From Bremerella alba (lineage in GTDB: Bacteria; Planctomycetota; Planctomycetia; Pirellulales; Pirellulaceae), in assembly GCF_013618625.1 (NCBI RefSeq), contig NZ_JABRWO010000003.1, forward strand, positions 310,001 to 374,000: 64,000 nucleotides of DNA. The letters run 5' to 3'. Below are positions 42,711 to 51,505 of the stretch, in pieces. A program made the translations under genes and the position numbers. The notes beneath the pieces were generated by a model, which had not been told where the DNA came from, ran no database searches, and saw only the letters and a list, made by a program, of their open reading frames with translations. The stretch's first letter is position 1, and the number at the start of each line of letters is the position of its first letter.

Positions 42711-42856
42711 GGCATCCTTGCCTAACATGCGAAACTTCTTTCTGGCATCCATTCTCAAGAAAACAGTGTCGGCCCGAGATTACTAGCAAAATTGCCAGTT
42801 TGGTAAAAGATCAGTTCAAGTCAAACTCCGTGTTTGCCGACGGGAAGCTTGCTAGC

Positions 42857-42889
42857 AAAAAGAAGGGCCACCTGAATGGGGTGGCCCTT
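42857..42889 (-). terminator. Rho-independent terminator of the HEAT-repeat gene
   Basis: On the minus strand AAGGGCCACC pairs with GGTGGCCCTT around a seven-base loop, followed by C and five T residues. It lies 25 bases after the HEAT-repeat gene stop. Confidence 0.88.
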
Positions 42890-42913
42890 CGTGTCACCGT
42901 GGGATGTCGATGC

Positions 42914-44629
42914 TTACATCGAGATCGCTTTTACCGCCTCGGCAGCAGCTTCATTGCCACTTTCCGCAGACTTCTTAAGCTCTGGCAGGGCCGACTTGGC
43001 TTTGTCGCCAAACATGCCCAGTGCTTGAGCGGCTTCGCCAGGGATGTAGTCTTGCGAAGTGTCGTTCAGGTGCAGGATCAGCACGGGAATGGCCTTCGCA
43101 GCAACATCGGCGTCTTCTGGAGCGATGTGTGCTAATGACCAAGCCGCCGCAAACTGAGTGAATGCATCTTCGCTCGAAAGCAGCGGTTCGATCTCGCCCT
43201 TGGTCGAGACAGCACCAGCACCGATACGTCCCAATGCATACAGGGCGTCAAGTTGCAGTGTTCGCGAATCCGACTTCAGGAAAGGGCGGATCTGCTGGAT
43301 CGCTCCTGAGGACTGCTCGCCGATTGCTCCGAGGGCCATTAAGACTTCAGCTTGGAACTGTTCGTCCTCGCTGGACAAGGCATCTGCGAGCGGGGCGACT
43401 GCTTCTGGAACTGCTTCTCCCCATTGACGGATAATCCCAACGGAGACCCATTTCATTTTGTCGTTCTGAAGACCCTTGATGACTTTCGGCAAGACCTGAG
43501 GACCCATCTTTACGATTGCATCGGTGATGTTGACGACCACGCGTGGGTCGGCATCTTGTAATGCGTCGGTGATGATCGGTTGAACGATTTCTGGCGGAGC
43601 TTCCAAGTTTGCCAGGCACCGAGCCGCTGCAGCACGCACGTTCGGGTTTTCATTCTTCATGGCTTCCACCAGGAAGGTTGCCGCCGTGGTCATCTTCTGT
43701 TTGTCATCGGAATTTAGCTTGGCAACTGCGTAATAGCTTATCAAACTCAGGAAAGCGTCCTCTCCGGCAGCGGCCTTTTGCAAAGCTTCGGTCGCTTGAG
43801 AATCTTCCATGGCTGCCAGGGCGAACGCGGCCGAGTACTTCACCGCAGGAACGTCATCCGACTGAAGTGCTTTAACCACGCGACTTAGTGCCGGTTTAGC
43901 CGCTGGGCCAATTTCACCCAGTGCGATCAGTGCATGCATGCGGACTTCTGCGTCTTTGCTGTCGAGCACTGCGGTAAGCTCTGGAACGGCTGGAGCAGCA
44001 TTTGGGCCCATTTCCGCGGCAACAAGACATGCCCAATAGGCTGCCTTTTCATTTTGCAGTGCCGTTCGCAAGCGAGGGACGGCTTTGTCTCCCATTTCCG
44101 CGAGTTCACTCAGGACAGGCAGGACCATTGCCGGGTCTGCCTTCTCCAGGACATTCACCATGATGGGCAAGGTAACTTCAGGATCGGCGTCCATTTCGAG
44201 CATCGCTTCCAGCGCCTCGCGACGCACGTTTGCGTCTTGATCGGTGATAAGCTCGATCAGCTTCGGAAGCGACTTATCGCTGCCGTTGCCAATCTTGCCT
44301 AGGGCGTAGGCGGCATAGGCTCGGACCTTAGGAATGGGGCTATCCAAGAGCTTCGCCAACGCAGGAGTGGCTGTATGGGCTTCTTTACCGAATTGCGCGA
44401 TCGAACGCGCCGCACGGCGCTGGAGTTCCGCATCGTCGCTATCCAGTGCGGAGGTTAAAGCAGGGATTGCCTTTTCGGCAGGGGCATCGGCCAAATCATC
44501 GGCTGCTTGATATGCCGCGTCACCTCCGGCATTTAGGTCAGCGGTCAACTTACCGGTATCGGGCTCGGCGGCAGAAAGAGTGCCGCACAAAAACAGCGCG
44601 ACACACACAAACAAATAACGGGCACTCAT
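42914..44629 (-). CDS. secreted HEAT-repeat protein (571 aa)
   Basis: I use the ATG at 44629, which has GGAG six bases upstream and yields a signal peptide (LFVCVALFLCGTLSAAEP). An in-frame start at 44674 would add 15 residues before the signal. The rest is an array of about 13-14 HEAT units of 35-40 residues, recognisable by repeated PAL-x-x-L-L-x-D and V-R-x-x-A-x-x-A-L-G-x-I-G patterns such as KVRAYAAYALGKIGNG, EVRMHALIALGEIGPAA and TLQLDALYALGRIGAG. Such solenoids bind proteins or scaffold complexes, here in the periplasm. It lies 81 bases downstream of a small secreted-protein gene. Confidence 0.88.
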   Translation of the reverse strand: MSARYLFVCVALFLCGTLSAAEPDTGKLTADLNAGGDAAYQAADDLADAPAEKAIPALTSALDSDDAELQRRAARSIAQFGKEAHTATPALAKLLDSPIPKVRAYAAYALGKIGNGSDKSLPKLIELITDQDANVRREALEAMLEMDADPEVTLPIMVNVLEKADPAMVLPVLSELAEMGDKAVPRLRTALQNEKAAYWACLVAAEMGPNAAPAVPELTAVLDSKDAEVRMHALIALGEIGPAAKPALSRVVKALQSDDVPAVKYSAAFALAAMEDSQATEALQKAAAGEDAFLSLISYYAVAKLNSDDKQKMTTAATFLVEAMKNENPNVRAAAARCLANLEAPPEIVQPIITDALQDADPRVVVNITDAIVKMGPQVLPKVIKGLQNDKMKWVSVGIIRQWGEAVPEAVAPLADALSSEDEQFQAEVLMALGAIGEQSSGAIQQIRPFLKSDSRTLQLDALYALGRIGAGAVSTKGEIEPLLSSEDAFTQFAAAWSLAHIAPEDADVAAKAIPVLILHLNDTSQDYIPGEAAQALGMFGDKAKSALPELKKSAESGNEAAAEAVKAISM

Positions 44630-44710
44630 CGCCGTCTCCAGTTTCTTATTCATTGAGAAGAGTTTGCGTTGCAAATCAAAGGTGTTGGGGTCGACTAATC
44701 TTCGGACGAC

Positions 44711-45367
44711 TTAGCTAGACGGGAAACGCACATCGTAGGAAAGAGCTTCCATGAAACGGTTCGCTTCGACGTACTGCTGCGGCTCGTAATCACGAATCCG
44801 CTTTTTTAGCTCTCCGTACATCGAATCGACAGCCTTGACGACGTTTTGATGCGAGTCGAAATTGACAAACGAACCTTTTTGGTGACGCTTTTCAAAGCCC
44901 TCGTCGATCACTTTGCGATACGGATCGTAAACCATGGAAGTGAGCAAGAGTGGCCAGTGAAGCTCGCCGGTAACCGGATCGATTTGATCGTCGTTCAAGC
45001 GGTTCGGGGCACGCTGAGCATTGATGCGGAAGATTTGTTCGCTGGTGACCTTGGGACCAGCTTTTTCCGCTCGGTAAGCATCGTTCCGTCTACGCATATC
45101 GAACCAAACCTCTTGAGCTCGGTTTCGATTCTCGATGTAAGCAGCGTTTGCCTCTTCCTGGTTGACGTTCGCCCGTGAGGTATCAAGATTGTATTGTCCC
45201 GCCGAGCGGACCACGTCGGCCAGCCCACGCTGGTAGCCTTCGGCTGCGGTTGAGGCATGATAGCCTCCGCCCCATGGGCCACCGTAGTATTGTGCGTAGC
45301 ATGAACTTGCTAGAAGCGGCAAGAGAAGTGCCACCATAAGTGATCTTGAGACCATGACTCTATCCAT
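44711..45367 (-). CDS. secreted hypothetical protein (218 aa)
   Basis: Residues 1-25 are a signal peptide (SRSLMVALLLPLLASSCYAQ). A short Gly/Tyr-rich segment (YYGGPWGGGYHAST) follows, then a long helical region with many Asn, Gln, Arg and Glu residues (NVNQEEANAAYIENRNRAQE). The C-terminal part (LNDDQIDPVTGELHWPLLLT, EANRFMEALSYDVRFP) looks like a compact domain. This general form is common among planctomycete secreted proteins, but I know no function. It probably heads an operon with the HEAT-repeat gene. Confidence 0.75.
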   Translation of the reverse strand: MDRVMVSRSLMVALLLPLLASSCYAQYYGGPWGGGYHASTAAEGYQRGLADVVRSAGQYNLDTSRANVNQEEANAAYIENRNRAQEVWFDMRRRNDAYRAEKAGPKVTSEQIFRINAQRAPNRLNDDQIDPVTGELHWPLLLTSMVYDPYRKVIDEGFEKRHQKGSFVNFDSHQNVVKAVDSMYGELKKRIRDYEPQQYVEANRFMEALSYDVRFPSS

Positions 45368-45479
45368 CGTTTGCAGGAAAGCTATAAGGGTGACCGGCCT
45401 CGCAGTGACGTTGCGAGGGGATGTAGTTGTACTTTGGTAATCCTACCCCAGTAAAAATGATAGTTAAGTCAGAAATCAG

Positions 45480-46169
45480 ATGCCACGAAAAATGGGGGAC
45501 TCGCCGAGCAAATTGATGCAGACATTCGTGAAAATTCTGATCTTGGTTACGGTGGCATTGGCCATCCCTATCATACCTTTTGCGATTTGGGGACAATCGC
45601 TGGAGCAGGCGGCCCGTACGTGGGAGCAAACCCAGTCTAATCCACAGGTTATGGCGATTGTATTGTTTGGAATGCTGTCGTTGGATGTGTTTCTCCCAGT
45701 GCCGTCGAGTTTAGTTAACACGCTGGCAGGGGCTAAATTAGGGGTTTTTGCTGGGGCCACGGTTTGCTTTGCTGGCCTCACAGTGGGGGCTGCGATTGGT
45801 TTTGGCCTCGCTAAATTGGCGGGGCCGCCCCTTCAGCGAAGATGGCTGGCCGACCGCGACGCCCAAAGTTTAAAAAAGTTTGCCGAAACCTGGGGAGTGG
45901 TCACTTTGGTACTGACCAGGGCGTTACCCATTCTTGCTGAAGCGGCGGTGGTGTTGCTCGGCGTTCAAGGACTTTCCTGGCGAAAATTTTGGCCGCCGGT
46001 CCTTCTTGCTAATGCTGGGATTGCCCTGGCGTACTCCGTATTCGGAAGCATGGCTGCCCAGCAGGAGTGGCTAGTCATTGCCCTAGCGATCTCGGCCGGG
46101 CTTCCACTACTGCTTACTTTTCTGGTCCGCCGCTGGTTGCAAATGACCGACAAGAAAAAGATCGCTTAA
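45480..46169 (+). CDS. VTT-domain (TVP38/DedA-like) inner-membrane protein
   Basis: The 229-residue protein has about five to six membrane segments. It carries the VTT/SNARE-associated domain pattern: LPVPSSLVNTLAGAKLGVFAGA, then GAAIGFGLAKLAG (the G-x-x-x-G-Y/F stretch), then the re-entrant VVTLVLTRALPILAEAAVVLLGV with the conserved R-x-x-P. Related TVP38/TMEM64 and DedA proteins act as lipid scramblases or carriers that help recycle undecaprenyl-phosphate or phosphatidylethanolamine. Which lipid applies here is not evident. The gene stands alone, and its terminator is shared with the convergent hypothetical gene. Confidence 0.85.
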   Translation: MPRKMGDSPSKLMQTFVKILILVTVALAIPIIPFAIWGQSLEQAARTWEQTQSNPQVMAIVLFGMLSLDVFLPVPSSLVNTLAGAKLGVFAGATVCFAGLTVGAAIGFGLAKLAGPPLQRRWLADRDAQSLKKFAETWGVVTLVLTRALPILAEAAVVLLGVQGLSWRKFWPPVLLANAGIALAYSVFGSMAAQQEWLVIALAISAGLPLLLTFLVRRWLQMTDKKKIA

Positions 46170-46172
46170 GCA

Positions 46173-46242
46173 AAAAAGCGAAGCGGACCACACCATGCCC
46201 CGGTGCTAATTTCAGCACGCGGTGAAATCCGCTTTCGCTTTT
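46173..46242. terminator. bidirectional terminator with branched hairpin
   Basis: AAAGCGAAGCGGA and TCCGCTTTCGCTTT form a long stem with one bulged base. Inside lies a second hairpin (GTGCT / AGCAC, 46203-46218). Flanking A and T runs suit termination on both strands, between the VTT gene and the convergent hypothetical gene. Confidence 0.7.
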
Positions 46243-46251
46243 GAATGACTT

Positions 46252-46830
46252 TTAGCAGGATCCGTCGGGAAGCTTTCGAGGATATGGTGAGCTTTCGACT
46301 GGTGGCAGAGACTCGCCGGTTTCTTCCATCCATCCTAGGCGTTCTTCTTCGGAAGCATAAAACCGTAGCCAGGTATCCACGTCACTGTCTGCTTCAGCGC
46401 AGTTGAAATAGATGCAGTGGCTCGTCAGATCGACCATTTTCTCTTGCGACGGTAAAATATCGCGAACGATTAAGCGATACAGTTCAACGTCGCTTAGGTG
46501 ATCGGTGAAGTCGAGGTAAATTCGCCGTGAAGCCAATTTATGGATCATGTCCCACAAGACTTCATGCAACTCGTCGGCAGAGAGTTGATCGGCACTGGGC
46601 GGGGTTAAGGTTGGAGTGAACCACTGGGCGATGGGCAGGACCGGGGCATGTTCCCAGGCAAGGATAGCACTGAGAAACTCGTTTTCTACGCGGATGGGGA
46701 CCCGGCCGCTGTCCAAAATTTGCAGCGATTCGTCGAAGAACGGCTCTAGCTCATCGCGCAGTTTCGCGTTCAAGAGCAACTGTTCAACATCCTCCGGATG
46801 TGGTCGACGAAATCGAACCATTCCTAGCAA
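46252..46830 (-). CDS. hypothetical protein (192 aa)
   Basis: I do not recognise the family. The product is acidic, soluble and mostly helical, with VRFRRPHPEDVEQLLLNAKL near the N-terminus, SADELHEVLWDMIHKLASRR centrally and Trp-rich WLRFYASEEERLGWMEE near the end. No signal or membrane segment is seen. The start is either a TTG at 46830 or an ATG three codons later at 46821, and GGAAAG upstream fits both. The sequence has the codon use and continuity of a real gene, and a terminator follows. Confidence 0.68.
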   Translation of the reverse strand: MLGMVRFRRPHPEDVEQLLLNAKLRDELEPFFDESLQILDSGRVPIRVENEFLSAILAWEHAPVLPIAQWFTPTLTPPSADQLSADELHEVLWDMIHKLASRRIYLDFTDHLSDVELYRLIVRDILPSQEKMVDLTSHCIYFNCAEADSDVDTWLRFYASEEERLGWMEETGESLPPVESSPYPRKLPDGSC

Positions 46831-47180
46831 TCTTTCCGAAAAAGAGGCAATGCACGACGATGCGAAATCGAAACGTGCGTTTTCGATGACTGTTTAGATG
46901 ACTCTATCAACAATCGATCTCGCATCAAGATTTTCGGGTGCGTCTCGAGAGGAGAAAAACTGCAGAAATGGACCAGATGAAAGTGCGATCGTTATAAACG
47001 GAAAAGCTTGCCGAAGAATTTGGAAATAATCGGTGCAAACCAACCACACTTCCCAGAAACTATGCTAAGAATTAGCGGAAAAATTCAAGCATGCTCGGCC
47101 CTGCTCTTGCGAGGGGGCGCCACAAAATCAATCCCTAAGTGGCGTTAGGACTGGGCAAACTGTGTAGAGACGTTTGCGAA
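46831..47180. other. intergenic region
   Basis: This 350-base stretch lies between rpiB and the hypothetical gene on the same strand. I see no gene, no clear terminator for rpiB and no repeat. It presumably contains the promoter of the hypothetical gene. Confidence 0.45.
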
Positions 47181-47636
47181 TTAGCCCTCTTTTGAGAATC
47201 GCTTTTCTACTTCCGTGATCTTATCGACGCGGCGCTGATGACGCCCCTTCTCGAACTCGGTTGTTATCCACAGATCGACCATGCGATCGATCAAGCGTTC
47301 GCCTAGTAGATCAGCCGAGAGGCACATCACATTGACGTTGTTATGACGACGGCTCATTTCAGCCGTTAAATCATCGTGGCACGTTGCAGCTCGAACGCCT
47401 GGGAACTTGTTGGCCGTGATGGCCATTCCGATCCCTGAGCCGCAAATGAGAATACCGCGGTCGGCTTCCCCGCCGACGATCTTCTCTGCCACCGCCATGG
47501 CGATATCGGGGTAGTCGATGCTATGGCAGTCGTGGGCGCCACAATCGACGGAATCGTGTCCTAGCTTTTTGAGGTGTTCGATGATCTTCGTTTTTACTTC
47601 GTACCCACGATGATCACTTCCAATTGCGATTTTCAT
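47181..47636 (-). CDS. rpiB: ribose-5-phosphate isomerase B
   Basis: RpiB interconverts ribose-5-phosphate and ribulose-5-phosphate in the pentose-phosphate pathway. The product begins MKIAIGSDHRGYEVK and has the family blocks VDCGAHDCHSIDYPD, RGILICGSGIGMAITANK (catalytic Cys region), GVRAATCHDDLTAEMSRRHN and NVMCLSADLLG. The length of 151 residues is standard. I prefer the ATG at 47636 over a GTG three codons upstream, because it matches the family N-terminus. The gene follows the Sua5/phosphatase fusion by 72 bases. The same neighbours (ywlC, ywlE, ywlF) occur together in Bacillus. Confidence 0.95.
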   Translation of the reverse strand: MKIAIGSDHRGYEVKTKIIEHLKKLGHDSVDCGAHDCHSIDYPDIAMAVAEKIVGGEADRGILICGSGIGMAITANKFPGVRAATCHDDLTAEMSRRHNNVNVMCLSADLLGERLIDRMVDLWITTEFEKGRHQRRVDKITEVEKRFSKEG

Positions 47637-47717
47637 GGCGGTCACATTTTGACAAAAGGCGGTATGCCACCCACCACAGAAGGCAAGAGAGCCCTCCGCT
47701 TGAGTGGCTGGAAAAGA

Positions 47718-48854
47718 CTAGGAAGGTAGGAGATTGTCCAGGTCGAGGTCTTTGACCCGCTGCTTGATTTCGGATTCGATTTGTTCAAGACACTGGCGAT
47801 AAACATCCTCCGAACCTCCAATTGGATCGGCTATGTCGCGGCCATCGCCGCTCAATGTTTGAATTCGCTCGCGTGCTTCCGGCCACCTCGCCAATATGGC
47901 ATCACGGTGTCCGGCTGTCATCGTCAAGATCAGATCGGCCTGCTCGACCAGCCGATCGCTTAGCGGCTGGCTTGCATGGCCATTCAAATCCAAACTGCGA
48001 GCACCCAGGATGTGAATGGCTTCCGGTGCGGCTCGCCCTCCGGGGTAGGCGGCAATGCCTGCCGACGCGACCAAAATCCCTTTTTGATCTAGCTGATCGA
48101 TCGTGGTGCCGATTTTATCTGCCAGATGTTTTTGCATGACCACTTCAGCCATGGGGCTACGACACGTATTTCCGGTACATACAAACAAGACAAAGTAACT
48201 GCTCAGGTGATTCAAAACACTCTCCGAAACGACACCTTGACGTAACATCTGGAAGTGGTTGCCTTCCACTTTAACGACACTGGAAGGTTGCCCATACCGG
48301 CACTTGCCATCGTCCAAAATTAATCCTACCCGATCTCCTAGCGCCTCTACGACCTCTTTTCCGTGAATCGCATCCGGCTGACCAGAAAGATTAGCACTGG
48401 TTAATGCCAATGGGCCCGGCAAGAAGTGCATGGCTTGGGCGATCAAATCATGAGCCGGAACACGTAGGCCGACCAAGCCACTGGGCGAAACGGCCTGACG
48501 TACATCGGGGCTAAATTGCGAGACGACCGATCCCGCGTCACAAGGCATCACCAGCGTCACCGGTCCCGGCCAACAGCGACGGGCCAAGCGGCTCATTAGT
48601 GGAGAAGCGTTGGGAACATAATCCCATAGCGTGTCCGCACCCGAGACACATAGGCTAAATGGGTTCGTTTCCGGACGCCCCTTAGCATGGCGAAGGTCAT
48701 GAATTGCTTGGGGATTCAGCGCAGAAGCGGCCAAACCGTAGACCGTTTCAGTGGGAAAAGCCACGAGCTGCCCTTCGGCTAAAGCCTGAACGGCACGATG
48801 GACGACATCTCGGCGGTCGTCGGCGGCTTTTACGTCAATTACTGTGGCGGGCAA
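47718..48854 (-). CDS. fusion of threonylcarbamoyl-AMP synthase (Sua5/YrdC) and YwlE-like low-molecular-weight phosphatase
   Basis: Residues 1-205 are a Sua5/YrdC domain making threonylcarbamoyl-AMP for the t6A modification of tRNA: VAFPTETVYGLAASAL, HAKGRPETNPFSLCVS, RRCWPGPVTLVM and LALTSANLSGQP. Residues 220-378 are a low-molecular-weight phosphatase: FVCTGNTCRSPMAE (P-loop C-x5-R) and GRDIADPIGGSEDVY (general-acid Asp-Pro). The Thr after GN (CTGNT rather than the usual CxGNI) and DPIGGS-x-DVY match Bacillus YwlE, a protein-arginine phosphatase. The start is a TTG with GGAAA upstream. Each domain is complete, with a short linker. Arginine-phosphatase activity is inference. Confidence 0.92.
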   Translation of the reverse strand: MPATVIDVKAADDRRDVVHRAVQALAEGQLVAFPTETVYGLAASALNPQAIHDLRHAKGRPETNPFSLCVSGADTLWDYVPNASPLMSRLARRCWPGPVTLVMPCDAGSVVSQFSPDVRQAVSPSGLVGLRVPAHDLIAQAMHFLPGPLALTSANLSGQPDAIHGKEVVEALGDRVGLILDDGKCRYGQPSSVVKVEGNHFQMLRQGVVSESVLNHLSSYFVLFVCTGNTCRSPMAEVVMQKHLADKIGTTIDQLDQKGILVASAGIAAYPGGRAAPEAIHILGARSLDLNGHASQPLSDRLVEQADLILTMTAGHRDAILARWPEARERIQTLSGDGRDIADPIGGSEDVYRQCLEQIESEIKQRVKDLDLDNLLPS

Positions 48855-49065
48855 CGTCTAAATTTCCAGGTTGTTTCTTGTGAAAAGCTGAGATGACTAC
48901 GATCATTACCGTTTTCCCGCGAATTTGCGGTTTATCGAGTTTGATCGGCAGTTGAATGGACTCACATGCAGAAGTTATTATCTTGAAAGAGGTTACTATA
49001 CGAAAAGGGGCGATCCCCCCACAAGCGTTTTCATCTTATTGTCTTTCCCTTAAATATGCCCCAAC

Positions 49066-50034
49066 GTGTTATTATTTTCCCACCGATGCCTGCAGCGGCC
49101 GTTTCCCACAGGGTTCGTGGTGCTGCTAGTTATTGGTTTGACGACACTTGCGGGCTGTCTTCCACCATCTGGGCCTAGCATCGAACCGGAGCTGATCTGG
49201 GGACGCCGCGGCGTCTCAGAGGGATTGTTCGAGAAACCCCGAGCCGTCGCAATCAGCCCGGATGACGAGCTTTTCATAGTCGATATGACTGCTCGGATCC
49301 AAGTCTTTGACCTCGATGGCAATTTTCGCCGGGCTTGGCAGATCCCTGAATTCTATAAGGGACGGCCTTCAGGGCTATCCTTCAACAACGATGGCAATCT
49401 CTTAGTTGCCGATACCCACTACAACCGGATGTTGGTCTATACGCCCGATGGAAAACGGCTGGACGAGCAATCAATCGGCGGAGTGGAAGGTTCCCAGCCG
49501 GGCGAGTTTGGCTTTGTTACCGAGGCGGTGCAGGACTCCCAGGGAAACTATTACATCAGCGAATATGGTCAGCACGACCGCGTACAAAAGTTCGATCCCG
49601 AAGGCAACTTTCTCTTCCAATGGGGAGGCCACGGCAGCGAGCCGGGCCAGTTTATCCGTCCGCAGAACATGGTGATTGACGAGAAAGACCACATCTGGAT
49701 CGCTGACGCCTGTAACCATCGCATCCAGGTTTTCGATGCCACGGAAGACGAAGCGAAACTCATCAAGATTTGGGGAGAGCAGGGGAGCGAGCCCGGGAAA
49801 CTTGGGTACCCCTACGATTTGGTCCTAGACGGAGAAGGACATCTTTACGTCGTCGAGTACAGCAATCACCGCGTACAGAAATTCGATTTGGAAGGGAATT
49901 TCTTAGGCACTTGGGGAAGCTCTGGCCATGATCCAGGCCAACTCAATAGCCCCTGGGCACTGGTGCTGGACCGGTTTGGGCGGGTTCATGTGATCGACTC
50001 CGAGAATCACCGAGTGCAGCGGATTCGGTTGTAG
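49066..50034 (+). CDS. NHL-repeat lipoprotein
   Basis: The N-terminus (TGFVVLLVIGLTTLAGCLPP) ends in a clear lipobox LAGC, so the protein is lipid-anchored outside the inner membrane. The remaining 285 residues are about six NHL repeats, each with a pattern such as PQNMVIDEKDHIWIADACNH, RIQVFD, then GNFLFQWGGHGSEPGQF. They form a beta-propeller, a common protein- or ligand-binding scaffold. The start is a GTG at 49066. No enzymatic motif is visible. It stands alone on the plus strand, facing away from the Sua5 fusion gene. Confidence 0.88.
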   Translation: MLLFSHRCLQRPFPTGFVVLLVIGLTTLAGCLPPSGPSIEPELIWGRRGVSEGLFEKPRAVAISPDDELFIVDMTARIQVFDLDGNFRRAWQIPEFYKGRPSGLSFNNDGNLLVADTHYNRMLVYTPDGKRLDEQSIGGVEGSQPGEFGFVTEAVQDSQGNYYISEYGQHDRVQKFDPEGNFLFQWGGHGSEPGQFIRPQNMVIDEKDHIWIADACNHRIQVFDATEDEAKLIKIWGEQGSEPGKLGYPYDLVLDGEGHLYVVEYSNHRVQKFDLEGNFLGTWGSSGHDPGQLNSPWALVLDRFGRVHVIDSENHRVQRIRL

Positions 50035-50195
50035 TCGAGTGAACAGGGTGTCTGAACGGCTGCTACGAAGAGCCTTTTCTGGTGATGAAGTGCCGAATGT
50101 CTTAGGTTCGCTTAGGTTTTACTCGCATTTCTGCCCGCGATGTATTATATTACGCAGGAGCCCCGCCTGAACTCTAGTAGAACTGAGATGCATTG

Positions 50196-51104
50196 ATGAC
50201 TGGTCTGATCTTTCGAGCGAGTTTTCCTTGGGTATTGTTGCTAGGCATTCTTTCGATGCCGGTCATGGCTGACGAATCGTATCGTGTGACAGCTCCGCCA
50301 GAGGCGATGAAGGCTCCTAAGTTCTACGGAAAGTATATCGATGCAGGCGGCTATCCGGTGCTGGCCTCGAAGACCGTCGATGATTACGCGCTAAAGGAAG
50401 CGGCATTTTTGATTGAGTTGATGCTGTCTGAGCGGCCTGATATTAAGCAAGCGATGGTTGCCAGTGGCTCGCGAATGCTGATCATCGCTCACAACGAATA
50501 CACTACCGACCTCCCAGAGTTCGCAGATTTCAAGCCAAAAGATTATTGGGATGCGCGAGCCCGAGGGACCGGTGGATCGAAAACCGATCCCTACTGCACT
50601 TGTGGGGAAGAGAATCTATTGGGTTACGAAGGCGATCCTTACTCTACCGAGTGTATCTTGATCCATGAATTCGCCCACAACATTCATCTTCGTGGCATGT
50701 CAAATATCGATCCATCCTTCGACGCCCGCGTGAAGAAGACTTACGAAGAGGCCATGGAAGCAGGGCTTTGGCAAGGGAAATATGCAGGGACAAACCATCA
50801 CGAATACTTTGCTGAAGGTGTTCAGTCGTGGTTCAACAACAACCGGGCCCCCGATCACGATCACAATCATGTCGATACCCGCAAGGAACTGCAGCAGTAC
50901 GACCCTGGTCTGGCGCAATTATGCGAAGAAGTCTTCGGCAAAACCAAGTTGGAATACACCAAGCCGCTGACACGCCTAAAAGATCATCTTGAAGATTACG
51001 ATCCCAGTCAGGCTCCCAAATTCGTTTGGCCCGAGAGGTTGAATAAGGCCCGCGAAGAGATTCGACAGAAGTCGAGATCTCGCAGCAAAGAGGGAAAGTC
51101 GTAA
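50196..51104 (+). CDS. secreted zinc-dependent metallopeptidase-like protein (302 aa)
   Basis: The ATG at 50196 follows a weaker TTG one codon upstream. A signal peptide (FPWVLLLGILSMPVMADES) leads to a mature domain with ILIHEFAHNIHLRGM near residue 155 (HExxH zinc site) and HHEYFAEGVQSWFNNN near residue 208, whose Glu would be the third ligand of a gluzincin. A CTCGEEN segment precedes the zinc motif. It is therefore likely an exported zinc peptidase. A basic Arg/Lys/Ser tail closes the protein. I cannot name the peptidase family or its substrate. Confidence 0.8.
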   Translation: MTGLIFRASFPWVLLLGILSMPVMADESYRVTAPPEAMKAPKFYGKYIDAGGYPVLASKTVDDYALKEAAFLIELMLSERPDIKQAMVASGSRMLIIAHNEYTTDLPEFADFKPKDYWDARARGTGGSKTDPYCTCGEENLLGYEGDPYSTECILIHEFAHNIHLRGMSNIDPSFDARVKKTYEEAMEAGLWQGKYAGTNHHEYFAEGVQSWFNNNRAPDHDHNHVDTRKELQQYDPGLAQLCEEVFGKTKLEYTKPLTRLKDHLEDYDPSQAPKFVWPERLNKAREEIRQKSRSRSKEGKS

Positions 51105-51318
51105 AATCGGGACTACGAGGACTCGATAGCTAATTGCTGGGTATCTATCTATGCGTTCCAAGGTTGTCGCAGGGGCAAAAAAAGTGGGTTTGCTTCAAGA
51201 CCACCCCATATCTGGGTCGCGAAATGCCTAATTGATTGAATCTGTGTTTTTGTGATATTTCGCTGTTAGTTCCGCTTGATCCATTTCTGTCTTCAGATTC
51301 TGTGGAGGCGAGACAACT

Positions 51319-51468
51319 ATGAAAAGAAGCCATGTCAAATCGCAGCGTGAATATGTCTTTGCAGATTTAATCTCCTTTACGCAGGGATTCTGTAGGCTTC
51401 TGGACCACTGGTTTGACGAAATGCGGATGCTTAGTAGAATAACTAATAGAGGCATTGAGTTTTTTTGA
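51319..51468 (+). CDS. possible 49-residue ORF
   Basis: An open frame of 49 codons starts at an ATG with GGAGG ten bases upstream and ends in TGA. The peptide begins MKRSHVKSQREYVFAD and is basic with an aromatic middle. It overlaps the best promoter candidate for the downstream DUF1559 gene, which argues against it. Apart from this ORF and that promoter, the 400-base gap between the metallopeptidase gene and the DUF1559 start holds nothing I can recognise. Confidence 0.25.
   Translation: MKRSHVKSQREYVFADLISFTQGFCRLLDHWFDEMRMLSRITNRGIEFF
51413..51440 (+). promoter_or_regulatory. sigma-70-type promoter for the DUF1559 gene
   Basis: TTGACG at 51413-51418 and TAGAAT at 51435-51440 each match the consensus at five of six positions, with a 16-base spacer. 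Transcription would begin near 51447, giving a leader of about 60 bases before the ATG at 51506. Confidence 0.5.
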
Positions 51469-51505
51469 CAAAAATCTATGTATTTTCTTTTTCGGAATCC
51501 CCCCC

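Noticed and set aside
42434-43135. 233-codon plus-strand frame opposite the DUF11 and HEAT genes
   Set aside because: It spans two opposite-strand genes and a terminator, with no recognisable domain.
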